From Pseudomonas sp. GGS8 (GTDB lineage Bacteria > Pseudomonadota > Gammaproteobacteria > Pseudomonadales > Pseudomonadaceae), in contig NZ_JALJWF010000001.1 in NCBI RefSeq assembly GCF_024168645.1, forward strand, positions 434,001 to 498,000: DNA of 64,000 bases, in the 5' to 3' direction. Shown one piece after another: positions 16,175 to 27,000 of the stretch (the stretch's first letter is position 1; the number at the start of each line of letters is the position of its first letter). A program made the translations under genes and the position numbers. A model generated the notes under the pieces. That model saw nothing but the letters and a program-made list of their open reading frames with translations. It was not told where the DNA came from and ran no database searches.

Positions 16175-19100
16175 GATTGTCCGCTCCCTTGACCTTTTTG
16201 TTTTGCCCGGCGTTTTCGGCCTGGGTCACCATGTCTTCCACCTTGCGCGTGAAGGTCGGCTCGCCGACCTTGGCCGTGTAACGGATGCGCAGGATGATGT
16301 CCGTCAACGAGCCCAGCATCGTCAGTTGCGGTTTTTTTTGCGGCCATGGGAAATTCAATGTCCAGCGAGAGACCACGCCGGTGTTTTCGAAGGCGTTGAG
16401 CAACCCCTCATCGGGCATCATCGCGGCCATGCCGTTGTCCGCAATTCCCACCGACAAGGCTATACGCTGACCGCTGCGCAGGTCCAACAGCACATCGGAG
16501 GGCGCTACGGCACCTTCAGGTTTGTGCAAATACTTCACTGACTGGGCCGTTGCCTTGGTGGCAGTCATGCTGCTGATCTGGAGCAAGATGGCCCGCACAT
16601 CCTCGAAAGGCCCGGTCAGCACCGGCAAATCGACTTCGACCGATCTGATCTGCCGGCAGTAGTGCCCCGGATGACCTCGATCGAACAACAGCTGGGTGAG
16701 CGTGAACTCCAGAGACCCTGTCCGCCGCAACTGCGTCAATGCATCATTCCAGCTATCAATACCTGTCTGCGGAAAGTCTTCGTCATCAAACAATTGCCGC
16801 AGCGAGACGGTTTTGACCAGTTCCAACCGTCGTTCATGGCGTTGCAGGTAATTACGCTCCATGCGCAGCAAATACTCGCGCAAGTGCTCGCCTGCGGTCA
16901 GACCGTGGCGGTTGTCCAGCCAGACCTGGGGCAAAGGAATATGCGAGTCGTAATCACCGGTTTCGGCACTGAGTGAGGCCTGGGCGCTGAGGCACAGGCT
17001 GACGACCGCATCGTAAGCCTGATAGTGCAACGCCTTGAGCTGACCCAGCAGCCAGCCGTACAGCTCGGCATTGGTCGCACGCTTCTTGAGGAAGTTGTAA
17101 ACCGTCAAGGCCTGACTGTTGGCCCTGAGGGTTTGCGCAAGGCTGGTTCGGGCCGCCAGTACGGCATGCTCCTGCGCGGCGATCTGCTCATCGATCGCGC
17201 GAACCTCCGCCGACGCTTGATTGCGCTGCACCTCCCATTCAGTGCGACGGCGACGGTAAGCCTCAGTGGTGGCTTGTTTGTCCGCAGTCAGTCGCATCAC
17301 CGACGAGGCAACATCCAAACCGAAGCAAACGGCGTCAGTAACTTTGTCGAGACGATGCCCACCATTCGCCAGACCAAAAATGTTGGGCAAAGAGGCAATC
17401 ACCGCGCCGAAAGGCTTGATGCTTGCGGAGGTCAGCGCGAGTATTTGTGAATTCTGCAGACTGGCCATGACCTCGTATTCAACCGCCGACACGTTTTCGT
17501 CATACAGTCGCGCATACGCCTCGGCCCGCTCCTGCGCCACTGCCCAGCTCTGCACCAGGGCGCTTACAGTGGCGACCAATTGATCGATGGTCTGTTGCTG
17601 CACTGTTTCAGCATAGGTTCCCAGTTCCACCAGATGGTTTTGCTGCATTTCATCCTGCTCGGCCCGATCCCGTCGTTCCAGCAGACTCAGCACCTGATTG
17701 CCGTATTCCTGCAGTGTTTGCACCGCACGCAATGCGGCCTCGAACGTGACCCGCCAACGGAAGGCACCGACCACCAATCGCCCGCCCATGGGTCTCGGTG
17801 CGCCGACACCTCCGGCGGCCAGATCGCGCAGCAGCTGGTTGGGGTCTGTGCGCGGGCTGAAAAGTGGAATCTGCCGCGGCTTGCCGTCGAGGGTGAGATT
17901 TTTGCGCAAGTTGTTCAGGCGCTGACCGGGCAAGGCGAACAGGTCAAGCAATTGCTGATTGATCGGCACTTTGAAAGGCTCGATTGCCAGCATTCCAAGC
18001 AGGGGTGCGGTATCGGAGGCCGCAGGAAAATCCGCCAGGCTGAAGGCAAGGTTTTGTTCAAACTGCTCCAGTGCCGGTCGCGAAACGCTCCGGTCCAAAA
18101 GACTCCCAACCGTGGCGGTTTCCCAGCGGTTTACCGTTTGTGCCGACGGTGCCTTGCCCATCAGGAACTCGGCCTGGACGTAACACAACTTGGCCGCCAC
18201 CAGACTGTCACGGGTCAGTTGCCGGTAATACCAGTCGCCCCAGGCGATCAGGTTGTTGACGTACTCGGTGAATACCAGAATCTGAAAATGCTCGGGCGCT
18301 GAATAGCCGATGGCATCGGGATCGGTGGGTGCCTTCGTTTCAAAGCCAGGGTTACCGGGGGTATCCAAGGGCCGGCAGCGCCAATACAGAGGTTTTGCAG
18401 GTGGCGTAGCATCCGCCGGCGCTTGTGGATCAAACAGATAATGCAGCCAGTTCTGCGCCTCCTGAAAACGGTCTTCCGCGCGCAGCCGTGTGGCCAACAA
18501 ATGCGGCAGGTGAAAAAACAGCTCCCAGAAAAACAGACCGTTGGCACCGTTGAACGCACCGTTCGGCTCGTTGATCGTTGCAGAAGCCGGAGGTGGCTCA
18601 GACAGAAACTGTGTCAGCCAATCGAGTACGGCATCGACGGAAACATTGGAGCGCTGGACCAGTTCGGGGCCGAACAGCGAGTTCAGGCGGGTGAATTTGA
18701 GCAGCAGATCCGACTGTTTGAGGGCGAGAAACTGCGCTGCATCGAGGGTGTTTTTGAGCAGGGCCGGAGGCGTGAAGTTCGTTACGTTGGCGATCGTTAA
18801 TGTAAAGTGTTTGTACTTATGGTTGCCAACTTCTGTACCAAAAGAAAAGGTAGGCGCGACCCATCCCCCCTTCTTACGTTTAAAGACCAGCCATCTGGTA
18901 CTCCAGCCCCCCGCAGTTGAAAAGCTTTGTTTTATGGGGCCATCATCTTGGCCTTCGATTGGGTTGTTCAACTTCAACTCAAGCTCAAGGTTTTGTCCCG
19001 GGTAAATCGTTGGCCTGCAAAAGCCCTGAACACATAGCACATCGTCGTCACCCTGACGAAACACTACGGCCTGCAGGTCCAGATATTTAATGAAGTCGTC

Positions 19101-20264
19101 CGCACCGGGGTCGAGAGTATCGATAACTGTCGGTTGATTCATCAGTGGGTGCTGAACTGTCTCGGCGGTGACGAAGCGATGCAAAGCCGCGAATTGCAGC
19201 CAGCGACCATCACCATCGGTCAGGGGCCGCAACAGCACATCGCGCACGGCGAACACGTCAGAGAATCCACCGAGGGTGTTGCGAGTAAACAACATAACAC
19301 CCAGTTTTCCCTTGGGGTTTTGACGATCGACCCACACGGTCGCAATGAGTCGGGCTCCCAGGGTACGGTCATGTTCATCACCATCATCATCATAAGTGGA
19401 ATAGTGCAAGTTCAGCGGTGCCGACCATTGGCCATTCTGGGTCTTGAAAGCCAAATTTATGTTCAGCCGATACGGCAAGCTATCGTTGATATCCTTGCCC
19501 TTCACCTTGTCCTGCCATTCAGCCCAGACCACACACAACCGCCCGTTCCAGAACACCAGACGAATATCCAACACCTTCCCGCCAGCAGGAATATCCACTG
19601 GCTGCCACTCACTCCATGCTGCCGGATTGATCGCTGTGCAAGTGGAAGAAAGTTCAACCTCGGCCTTGCGCCAGAAGTACTGACAAGGCTCCCCCCGTGT
19701 GCGACCGACAAAGTAGTAATCTGCTTGCGCGGGCGAAAGGCCATCCATAAAGCAGCTGATGACGTCCAGGTTGCAGGTCTGCTCGAATGTTTGCAGGTAG
19801 GTCTGCAACGCCGACTGGACGGAGTCGTCGTTCAAGCGCGTCTGGTTGAGGCTGTTTTCAAGGGTTTTGAACAGGCCGGTCTTGCGCTGGCGCACAAACG
19901 GGTTGATGAAGTTTTCCGGGTAGACTGCAATCATCTGCAGCGCCGCCCAGTCCGGATAGTTGCTGTAAAACAACCACGTGGCCAGATCCCGTTTGTCGAA
20001 CTCAGTCTCGGAAAAGCCCGGCTCCAACTTGCGATACGCCGCATGAATGTATTGCTGAACGCAACTGATCGCTTCGGCGACCCAGGAGCTCTGCACCGGG
20101 AAGGTATCCAGCGGATCCATGCGCAGAAGTTCGAACAGGTCTCCCGGCTCCTGCAGAAAGTTATATTTCTTTTTACCGTTTTCTTCTTTGATTTGCCCGA
20201 TGCTGTACTCCACCAACGCCGCACGGCGTTTTTCGAGCAGCTCGCCGATGTAATCCAATTGCAT
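16167..20264 (-). CDS. Tc toxin TcA component, C-terminal half (TccB/TcaB-like)
   Basis: This 1365-residue protein corresponds to the second half of a TcA subunit. TcA pentamers form the pre-pore that injects the TcB-TcC cocoon's toxin into host cells. After a helical start, a neuraminidase-like domain begins about residue 180 (DYYFVGRTRGEPCQYFWRKAEVE). Later come long amphipathic helices of the channel (about 860-1120, e.g. ERRDRAEQDEMQQNHLVELGTYAETVQQQ). The TcB-binding domain forms the C terminus (IPLPQVWLDNRHGLTAGEHLREYLLRMERNYLQRHERRLELVKTVSLRQLF). GGAGA lies upstream of ATG 20264, so I prefer it to the frame start at 20300. It lies 54 nt after the N-terminal half gene, a split arrangement like Photorhabdus TccA/TccB. 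Confidence 0.92.
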   Translation of the reverse strand: MQLDYIGELLEKRRAALVEYSIGQIKEENGKKKYNFLQEPGDLFELLRMDPLDTFPVQSSWVAEAISCVQQYIHAAYRKLEPGFSETEFDKRDLATWLFYSNYPDWAALQMIAVYPENFINPFVRQRKTGLFKTLENSLNQTRLNDDSVQSALQTYLQTFEQTCNLDVISCFMDGLSPAQADYYFVGRTRGEPCQYFWRKAEVELSSTCTAINPAAWSEWQPVDIPAGGKVLDIRLVFWNGRLCVVWAEWQDKVKGKDINDSLPYRLNINLAFKTQNGQWSAPLNLHYSTYDDDGDEHDRTLGARLIATVWVDRQNPKGKLGVMLFTRNTLGGFSDVFAVRDVLLRPLTDGDGRWLQFAALHRFVTAETVQHPLMNQPTVIDTLDPGADDFIKYLDLQAVVFRQGDDDVLCVQGFCRPTIYPGQNLELELKLNNPIEGQDDGPIKQSFSTAGGWSTRWLVFKRKKGGWVAPTFSFGTEVGNHKYKHFTLTIANVTNFTPPALLKNTLDAAQFLALKQSDLLLKFTRLNSLFGPELVQRSNVSVDAVLDWLTQFLSEPPPASATINEPNGAFNGANGLFFWELFFHLPHLLATRLRAEDRFQEAQNWLHYLFDPQAPADATPPAKPLYWRCRPLDTPGNPGFETKAPTDPDAIGYSAPEHFQILVFTEYVNNLIAWGDWYYRQLTRDSLVAAKLCYVQAEFLMGKAPSAQTVNRWETATVGSLLDRSVSRPALEQFEQNLAFSLADFPAASDTAPLLGMLAIEPFKVPINQQLLDLFALPGQRLNNLRKNLTLDGKPRQIPLFSPRTDPNQLLRDLAAGGVGAPRPMGGRLVVGAFRWRVTFEAALRAVQTLQEYGNQVLSLLERRDRAEQDEMQQNHLVELGTYAETVQQQTIDQLVATVSALVQSWAVAQERAEAYARLYDENVSAVEYEVMASLQNSQILALTSASIKPFGAVIASLPNIFGLANGGHRLDKVTDAVCFGLDVASSVMRLTADKQATTEAYRRRRTEWEVQRNQASAEVRAIDEQIAAQEHAVLAARTSLAQTLRANSQALTVYNFLKKRATNAELYGWLLGQLKALHYQAYDAVVSLCLSAQASLSAETGDYDSHIPLPQVWLDNRHGLTAGEHLREYLLRMERNYLQRHERRLELVKTVSLRQLFDDEDFPQTGIDSWNDALTQLRRTGSLEFTLTQLLFDRGHPGHYCRQIRSVEVDLPVLTGPFEDVRAILLQISSMTATKATAQSVKYLHKPEGAVAPSDVLLDLRSGQRIALSVGIADNGMAAMMPDEGLLNAFENTGVVSRWTLNFPWPQKKPQLTMLGSLTDIILRIRYTAKVGEPTFTRKVEDMVTQAENAGQNKKVKGADNHA

Positions 20265-20318
20265 GATTCTTTCTCCTGTGCCCCTTAACCGGGATCGCAC
20301 GTCAGCCAGTGATACCGT

Positions 20319-23300
20319 TCATGCCGGTTTCACACCGCGCTCGAACTTAATGGGGGGGAAATCGCTGTCGTTTTCACTGCCTTCGCTGAGGACAGTGACA
20401 ATGAAATTTCCGCCGGTATGGCTGGAGACAAACACTCGCGTGAGCCCCTCCTGATTGGTCAATCCCTGCATTGGCCGAATCATCAGCGACGTACCCTCCT
20501 CCCCATCAGCGGGCGTTGCAGACCATCGCACGAGTTGGTTTTTCCCAAGGTTTGAAAAACTGTCCATCAGCGTGGCAAAGAGTTCGACCTCATCCCCTCG
20601 CTCCACAAGCCCCAACGGTACTGCGGACATGAGTGGGCGCGGAAACGACAACCCCGTCACATCGGCGACAACGTTGACGGTGGGGGCGTATTCCGGTTCA
20701 AACAGATCCAGCCAGAACAGCGGAGTGTCCGTGCCCATGACGTCGCCCGGGATAAACTCCGCGATGAGCGTTCCGTCCAACGAGGTGGGCTTCGTAGCGA
20801 TGCTGCCCAGGGTTGCGCTCCAGTAGATGTTGACACCGCTCAGAGCTTCTCCTTTGGCGTCGCTGAGAGTGACCTTAAAAGTGATCTTTTCCCCTGGTTT
20901 ATTCGCCACCACAAAGTTGTCGCCGTCCACAGTGCAGGTCATCTTGACGAGCTGTTTCAGGTCGCTGGGGAGCGGGATAACGGGAGTCCTCGATTCGGAC
21001 ACGCTCAGCGAGGCACGTTCGGCGGCGTCGGCATAGGCTGTTTTGTCAATCGCCTCCGGCAAGGTGCCGATCAGAAAAATCGTCTTGGCATCCATGCCGG
21101 TGTGCGTCGACAGCACGCGGATACGCATCAACAGATCCAGCTGGATCAGATTCTTCAGTACTTTGAGGCCTGACGGATCGATGCGGCTGACACACTCACG
21201 CACTTCCTGAACACTCCAGCCAAAAAACTCGGCCAGCTTGATGGCCGCCGCCTGCTGGGCCAGCCAGAGTGCATGCCCCGTAAGTGGGTTGGGCAGTGCA
21301 TTGACTTGTCGCAGATAGTCGAGCAGTTCCTGCGCTGGCTGTTCACTCATTTCAAACGCCCGGGTGAGCGCCGTAAGGTAGTAGAGGGTTTTGACCGTGA
21401 ACGCATGTTTATCGTCCTGGTCCAGCCAGGCCTTATGGCCGTAATCAAGATAGTCCTGCAACAAGGTGGCACTCAGATCCAGTTTCGCCACCACGGCACT
21501 ACGGCGCCGCACATCGGCCAACAGCGTCAGTAATGGATCAGGCTGTTCGTTGCGCCCTCTTACCGACTCATCAGGCTCCAGCCCGGTTCGTTCGAGTACC
21601 TGACGCAACAGCAGATGAACCGTGGCTTTTGCCCAGCTCAGCACGCGTATCGCCTGCTCTGCGTCGACGCCGGTATAAACGGCCAGGCATTGTTTGACTA
21701 CCGACACCTGAGCGTCCCGAGCCTGCAAGAGTACGACGAGCATTTTCCCGACAATGACAACACGCTGCTTGGCATCGATGTCACCGAGGCCTTCCTTGAC
21801 CGCCTGCTCGAGGAGGCTGCGGGCGAAGTCCAGGTACTCGGACTCCGTCCTGGCCGATGCCAGCACCAGACCATCGGCGTCGACCAGACGCCACAACAAG
21901 TCCAGCCAGTCGGCAGCCGGCAGAGGCGGCACACCGGCCATCAATAACCCGGTGTTAGTGAACAGCGCGGCCGACAGCAGATTGCGTACCTGCTCGAACA
22001 GTTGGATATCAAGTTCAGAGGCCGCGTTCGATGGCTGCGGTGCAGACACCTGCTGCAGCATCCACAGCACCGGCATGTCGAAATCCCGACACCAGCCAGC
22101 GCAGGAATGCATGGCATAGATGAGATTCAGCACATCCGGCGTGTCCTCCCGGGTCTTATTGATCCGAGGTACACCCGCCAGGCCGTTGACCCAGCTCTCC
22201 CCACCCAGCAACGTCAGCATCAGCACGCCTTCTACCGGTGTGATGCCCAACAGGCGCGGCAGCTTCACCAGGCGGTAAAAACTGGAAACCACCTCCGAAC
22301 TGCGCCTCAGCGTGCCCTTGAGGTCAAGCGCCTGGTCAATCGCCAGGGCCAGGTAATAATAAGTCTGCGGGTCAATGCCCAGGCCGCTGCACAGTTGGTT
22401 GACCGTCAAGTCGGTATCACCTTGTACCGGCAATAGCGGGAACGTTCCGTCATCGAGTTTCAAGGGTTCCCGATAATTGCCCTGGTTATTGAAGACCTGA
22501 TCAAACTGCGACAGCGCGTCCCCGCGACCGTAAATTGACAACTCGTTGATAAACACCGCGAAGTCTCGCGCCGTGCACCCATAGCGCTCGCGTAACGCCT
22601 GGAACAAGCCCAGCGCGTGCACCACGTTGTCTGTTATCCACCACTGGCCTTCATCCGCGCCGCCTTGTTCTTCCGCCTTGATGGCAGCCGCCAGTAATGC
22701 ATCCACTTCGTCGCTGGGCAGATTCAGCCACTGGTCCAGACGCACCTTGCGGTTCATGCGATCGTATCGGTCAAGGCCGTCGGCGTCAGCGGGATCTGCT
22801 GTCAATCGGTGAAGGAACGTAGGGCCATCTGAAACATCGACGGGGGGGTATTTATGGGCGTTGATGTAAGACGAACCGGAAAGCTCGCTTTCCGACTTTA
22901 CAGGCAGCATCACCGGGGGATACATCACATTGGCAGAGCGAACCGGTAAAAAACTGCGAACCGACAGCAATGCCTCGATTGCCCGCGCAGCTAATTTCGT
23001 CCGCTCACCGAAGAACGGCACCTGGTTGAGGTTCTGCCATGACAGGCCGTCGGCACCGAAGTCTTTCAAGTAAAAAGCCTCCAGATCCTCAATTTTTTTC
23101 GGAGCTTCAGTCAATAACTCCCGCATATAAGGCCCCATCCGCGATGCATGGGCCAGCGCACGCCCGGCATCGGCGTCCCAGGCCTCGGCTTGTAGAAAAT
23201 AGGGAAAATTCAGGTCCACCATGTGCGCAAAATTACCCACCGACAAACCATAGTGGTGGGTGATGGCATCCAGGGTGACCCAGTGCTGGTAATAAGGCAG

Positions 23301-23927
23301 TCCGTTCGGGTAGCGCGCCTCGATCAATTCATCTTCAAGCTTCGCTTGCGGATAATGCGAGGTGATGAACTTTTCCAGCACCGAGACGATGATGTCGACT
23401 GCGGACACTGATTTGTGCACTGCGTTGAAGTCGACAGACAGCGGTTTCAGGTCTTTACGGCGATCATGCAGGGGCAATTTCATTGCATCGCCAAAAGGTT
23501 CTATACGGTTTTGGACCCAGAGCAACAGTTGGATCAGATAGGCCACTGGCGAATCGTTGGACTCCAGAGCATCCGGGGGACAAAGGTTGTCAAATTTGGT
23601 GTCGAACAACCCCGCATAATTGGGTCCTACGACCATCGGTACCGAATAGCTCGAGGGTGCTGCTGCGGTGTTTCCACTACCCGTCAGCGTGTGTTCGATA
23701 AACCGGCGACGCACATAGATGGCCATGCTGTTGGCTCGCCGCAAAAACTGTCGTGCATCAGCAGGGCTCATCCCATATACCTTGGTCAGCCCCTGCTCAC
23801 GCATTTCCACCAGAGGAAAGATCGAACCACCCTCTTTGAGGTAAGTCTCCAGGTCGGCATAGAGTGTAAGTTGCTCTTCACTAAACACCTGGTTCAGCAG
23901 TTGCAAGGCGGGAGGGGCGTCAGCCAT
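20319..23927 (-). CDS. Tc toxin TcA component, N-terminal shell half (TccA/TcaA-like) with an Ig-like tail
   Basis: A 1202-residue protein. Residues 1-980 match the alpha-helical shell region of TcA (Salmonella virulence plasmid 28 kDa A / VRP1 type), for example NLCPPDALESNDSPVAYLIQLLLWVQNRIEP near 140. The ITHHYGLSVGNFAHMVDLNFPYFLQAE segment and the FFGWSVQEVRECVSRIDPSGLKVLKNLIQLDLLMRI segment belong to the same region. From about residue 990 the sequence changes to Ig-like (Big_1-type) domains (GEKITFKVTLSDAKGEALSGVNIYWSATLGSI), ending KFERGVKPA. Canonical TccA-like proteins are shorter, so the Ig tail is an addition. No signal peptide is seen, as is usual for Tc proteins. Two palindromic sites lie in the 150 bp upstream. 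Confidence 0.9.
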   Translation of the reverse strand: MADAPPALQLLNQVFSEEQLTLYADLETYLKEGGSIFPLVEMREQGLTKVYGMSPADARQFLRRANSMAIYVRRRFIEHTLTGSGNTAAAPSSYSVPMVVGPNYAGLFDTKFDNLCPPDALESNDSPVAYLIQLLLWVQNRIEPFGDAMKLPLHDRRKDLKPLSVDFNAVHKSVSAVDIIVSVLEKFITSHYPQAKLEDELIEARYPNGLPYYQHWVTLDAITHHYGLSVGNFAHMVDLNFPYFLQAEAWDADAGRALAHASRMGPYMRELLTEAPKKIEDLEAFYLKDFGADGLSWQNLNQVPFFGERTKLAARAIEALLSVRSFLPVRSANVMYPPVMLPVKSESELSGSSYINAHKYPPVDVSDGPTFLHRLTADPADADGLDRYDRMNRKVRLDQWLNLPSDEVDALLAAAIKAEEQGGADEGQWWITDNVVHALGLFQALRERYGCTARDFAVFINELSIYGRGDALSQFDQVFNNQGNYREPLKLDDGTFPLLPVQGDTDLTVNQLCSGLGIDPQTYYYLALAIDQALDLKGTLRRSSEVVSSFYRLVKLPRLLGITPVEGVLMLTLLGGESWVNGLAGVPRINKTREDTPDVLNLIYAMHSCAGWCRDFDMPVLWMLQQVSAPQPSNAASELDIQLFEQVRNLLSAALFTNTGLLMAGVPPLPAADWLDLLWRLVDADGLVLASARTESEYLDFARSLLEQAVKEGLGDIDAKQRVVIVGKMLVVLLQARDAQVSVVKQCLAVYTGVDAEQAIRVLSWAKATVHLLLRQVLERTGLEPDESVRGRNEQPDPLLTLLADVRRRSAVVAKLDLSATLLQDYLDYGHKAWLDQDDKHAFTVKTLYYLTALTRAFEMSEQPAQELLDYLRQVNALPNPLTGHALWLAQQAAAIKLAEFFGWSVQEVRECVSRIDPSGLKVLKNLIQLDLLMRIRVLSTHTGMDAKTIFLIGTLPEAIDKTAYADAAERASLSVSESRTPVIPLPSDLKQLVKMTCTVDGDNFVVANKPGEKITFKVTLSDAKGEALSGVNIYWSATLGSIATKPTSLDGTLIAEFIPGDVMGTDTPLFWLDLFEPEYAPTVNVVADVTGLSFPRPLMSAVPLGLVERGDEVELFATLMDSFSNLGKNQLVRWSATPADGEEGTSLMIRPMQGLTNQEGLTRVFVSSHTGGNFIVTVLSEGSENDSDFPPIKFERGVKPA

Positions 23928-23964
23928 GGTCAGATTCCTTGAGTCGATAACGGCCCTGAACAGC

Positions 23965-23980
23965 CTGACAAACCTGTCAG
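23965..23980 (-). promoter_or_regulatory. Palindromic Tc-regulon site, copy 5 (inside a 12-bp stem)
   Basis: CTGACAA-AC-CTGTCAG has the same 7-2-7 spacing as the four promoter-upstream copies. It lies within a perfect inverted repeat, AACAGCCTGACA / TGTCAGGCTGTT (23959-23986, loop AACC), 38 bp before the TcA start. It could be an operator, an mRNA hairpin, or both. Confidence 0.5.
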
Positions 23981-24027
23981 GCTGTTCGTTCGGTTAAAGA
24001 GATTTGGCGCTTGAAACCGGTCACCGT

Positions 24028-24049
24028 CTACTGTCATAAATGACAGTAG
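24028..24049 (-). promoter_or_regulatory. Palindromic Tc-regulon site, copy 6 (10-bp perfect inverted repeat)
   Basis: CTACTGTCAT-AA-ATGACAGTAG is a perfect inverted repeat. Its core, CTGTCAT-AA-ATGACAG (24031-24046), keeps the 7-2-7 spacing. It lies 28 bp after the Ig-repeat gene's stop and 101 bp before TcA. No T run follows, so it is not a typical terminator. Confidence 0.5.
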
Positions 24050-24076
24050 ACACGACCGCTCGTCGGAGGACTGGCG

Positions 24077-27000
24077 TCAGGACTCCGAGGACGGAGGCAG
24101 GACTTCGAAGCGCGGACTCTCGACATAGTCGGAAACCGTCGCGCCATCGGCATCGTCAGTGATGGTCTGCTTGAACCGACACCAATTGCCGCCATGGGGC
24201 AGCGGCTGCGTCGCGCTGCCCTGCCAGGCGAAGGTAACGGGAAGATCCGGCGCCCATATTTGATCAGGGTTGAACCAGCTCAGCACCTGCCCGACACCCG
24301 CCCTGCCCTGACCGTTGAACCCGACCGGGTCGCTGGTCCACTGCCCCGCAGCGGGCGACTTGAAAATGGGCAAATAGGTACCCAGCACGACCGGGCGCGC
24401 AGGGGAGTCGGCCGAATCGAAACCGTCGCACGACGCCACCGCCACCAGTGCGTAGTTACCATCGGGCTGATCGAACTCAAGCGTCACTGACCAGGTGCGA
24501 TCCTGCTGCACCACACTGGTGCTCAGCACCGTACGCGTTGCCTGGCTCAGCGCCACGGTGACTGTGTCTCCCGACACGCCGAAGCCTGACACCACTGTCC
24601 GCCGACTTATGTGCGCGCCCATGACCGGGGTTTCGATAAACGGTTCCTCCGGCACCACACTAAAGCTCAACATTTCACTCTTGATGGAGGTTCGATCCCC
24701 AAAGGTTTGCTCTGCCTGAATGTTTTTAAACCCCACCAGCAAAGTTATCCAGACTTTCCAGTTACTGTCGTTGTCCACGGGGACATCCGAAGCCAAAGGC
24801 TCAGCGACACCTTGCAGCCAGATCGTAACGCGCCCACCCCGCATGCCCTTCCCCTCGAGCATTGCCGTTCGAGGCAGTTGGCCGTTTTGGCTCGGCACGG
24901 TAATTTCCGGTGGTAACAGGCCCACTGTTACATCGATCCTCTCGCTAGGGGCTGATTCCCTCTGATTGCGCTTCTGTACCGCAACAATGTTGTACAGACG
25001 AAAGTCCAGATCGCGGAGTTCTATAAACCAGCCACCGTCCCTGGTCAGCGTTTTTGGACTGCCCAGATCGCCGCCGAGTTGAGCATCCCGCAGTTGCATC
25101 CGGCACCCCTCCATGCCTTTCTCGCCGTAAACGGTCAGATCGCTGCCCACTTCCGAGCCGGATTGCGGATCCGTGATTTCCGGTCGCGGAATGGGCAGGG
25201 ACACGATGAAGTCTTGCCATGCCGAGGGTGAGGTCTGTTGCGCGACGTGTTGGGTAACGGTCACGCGAAGGAGGACATCCTCGGCAAAGGGCGTTTCGCG
25301 CTGAAAACTCCAGATTGAACCGGTAACGGTGGCAGGATACTCAGTGGCGCTTTCATCACTAAACCTGAGTACAACGGTAGCGCCCTGGGACCAGCAGGTC
25401 CCGGTGAATTTTGGCGAGAGGACACCCTGTTCGATTTCTTCAATGACAGGTGCCAATGGAGGGATGGTGACCTCAACTACGGTCCAGACCGGGGAATAAA
25501 GACCATCCTTCGTTTGGCGTATATGGATTTCCTTTTTGAATATTGGGCCCTCCCCCCAATTCTCCTCTACTTGACTCGACCATACGCCGTCGGACACAGG
25601 CGCATCGGGGGCGGCCGAAGAGCCACCACCAGGGTTAAGTAGTTGCACCGTCGCGCCGTCCGTGCCTTTGCCGTAAATGGTCGGGCGGTAGACCTTCGTA
25701 TACCCCACCTCGCTCGGATTCGGTAACGGTACCTGAACATCGAAGTACAGCCCATATGACTCAATCCAACCACCGTCATTGTCGGAAACCTTTTGAATGA
25801 CCACCACGCTGTACTTGGCAAAGGGCCAGTCAGTCGCCGTCGTCTCCCATGTACCGTCCTTCACAACAACAGAGGCCGGCGCTGTCACCTCCCCGCTCAC
25901 CCATGTGAAGACAATCGTTGCACCTTCAACACCCGTACCTGAAAACTTCACAGTGTTTTCGGAGGGGAAGGTGCACGTGATGTTACCCAGCATGGCTGGG
26001 CGGACTTTGAAGGCGCGAGCCTCGCTGCGGGTCGTTTCTTTCCCGTCCATTATTTGTGTTGTGACCAGCGACACCACGCCTGCGGGCACCGTGACCGAAC
26101 AGCTCCAGTCAGTCCCTGTCAACTTCCCGGATTCGCCAACGATTTTATCGGTAACATCTTGGTACACCCGAACAATGGCGCCCTTGGTTCCGGAGCCCGA
26201 TAGTTCAAATGGCGAGGTTTGAAGCGAACTGGCTTCGGGGCCGGTGATGGTCGGTATTGCAAGCAAATAGAGAGTCCGGTATCCCGACCACGATATGTCT
26301 CCTGCTCTGCGATGCTTGGCTATTATCTCAACCTCACCGCCATTGGGATAGTTCGCCTGATTTAAGGTCGCCACATAACTACCATCGCTCGAAACGGTAG
26401 TCACAGCGTGAGTGATAGAGCGATCAAAATTCTTCAACTCAATAATTTCATTCGGGGCCCCCCTTCCTTTCAATAGGATCGGAGTACCGTGCAGTATTAC
26501 AGCACCTGAATCGGGAGAATCAATAGCAGGCGCCTTGAGGCAGACTATTCTTTTAGGGCCGGTATAAACAATGGGAAATCGCTCATTAAAATATTGACTG
26601 ATAACAACGTCGTGCACTCCCCAACGCACATCAGTTTTAAGCATGAGTGACCATCTATTATTATCACCGACTGTTTTCGTTTCACTCATGATTGTTGTGG
26701 GGTCACCTGACCGCACAACCGTTACTTGGCCTCCGGCACCTGCAGCACCCGAAATCACAACATTAATTAACATACCATCCGCCCCATCAATAACAGGCGC
26801 AGATCTCACGCTGAGACGTTTATATCCTAGTTCAGACCACTGGCTGCCGTATTTCCACTGTGTCTGATAATACCCCTCACCCACCGGAAGATCATGAACA
26901 GAAAGATAATTGAACACGTTACCCTTATAAAAGACCCCATCAACTATCGTCCTTACATCAGGACCCGTGATGTATTTAATCCAGACTTGATGTTCACCAT

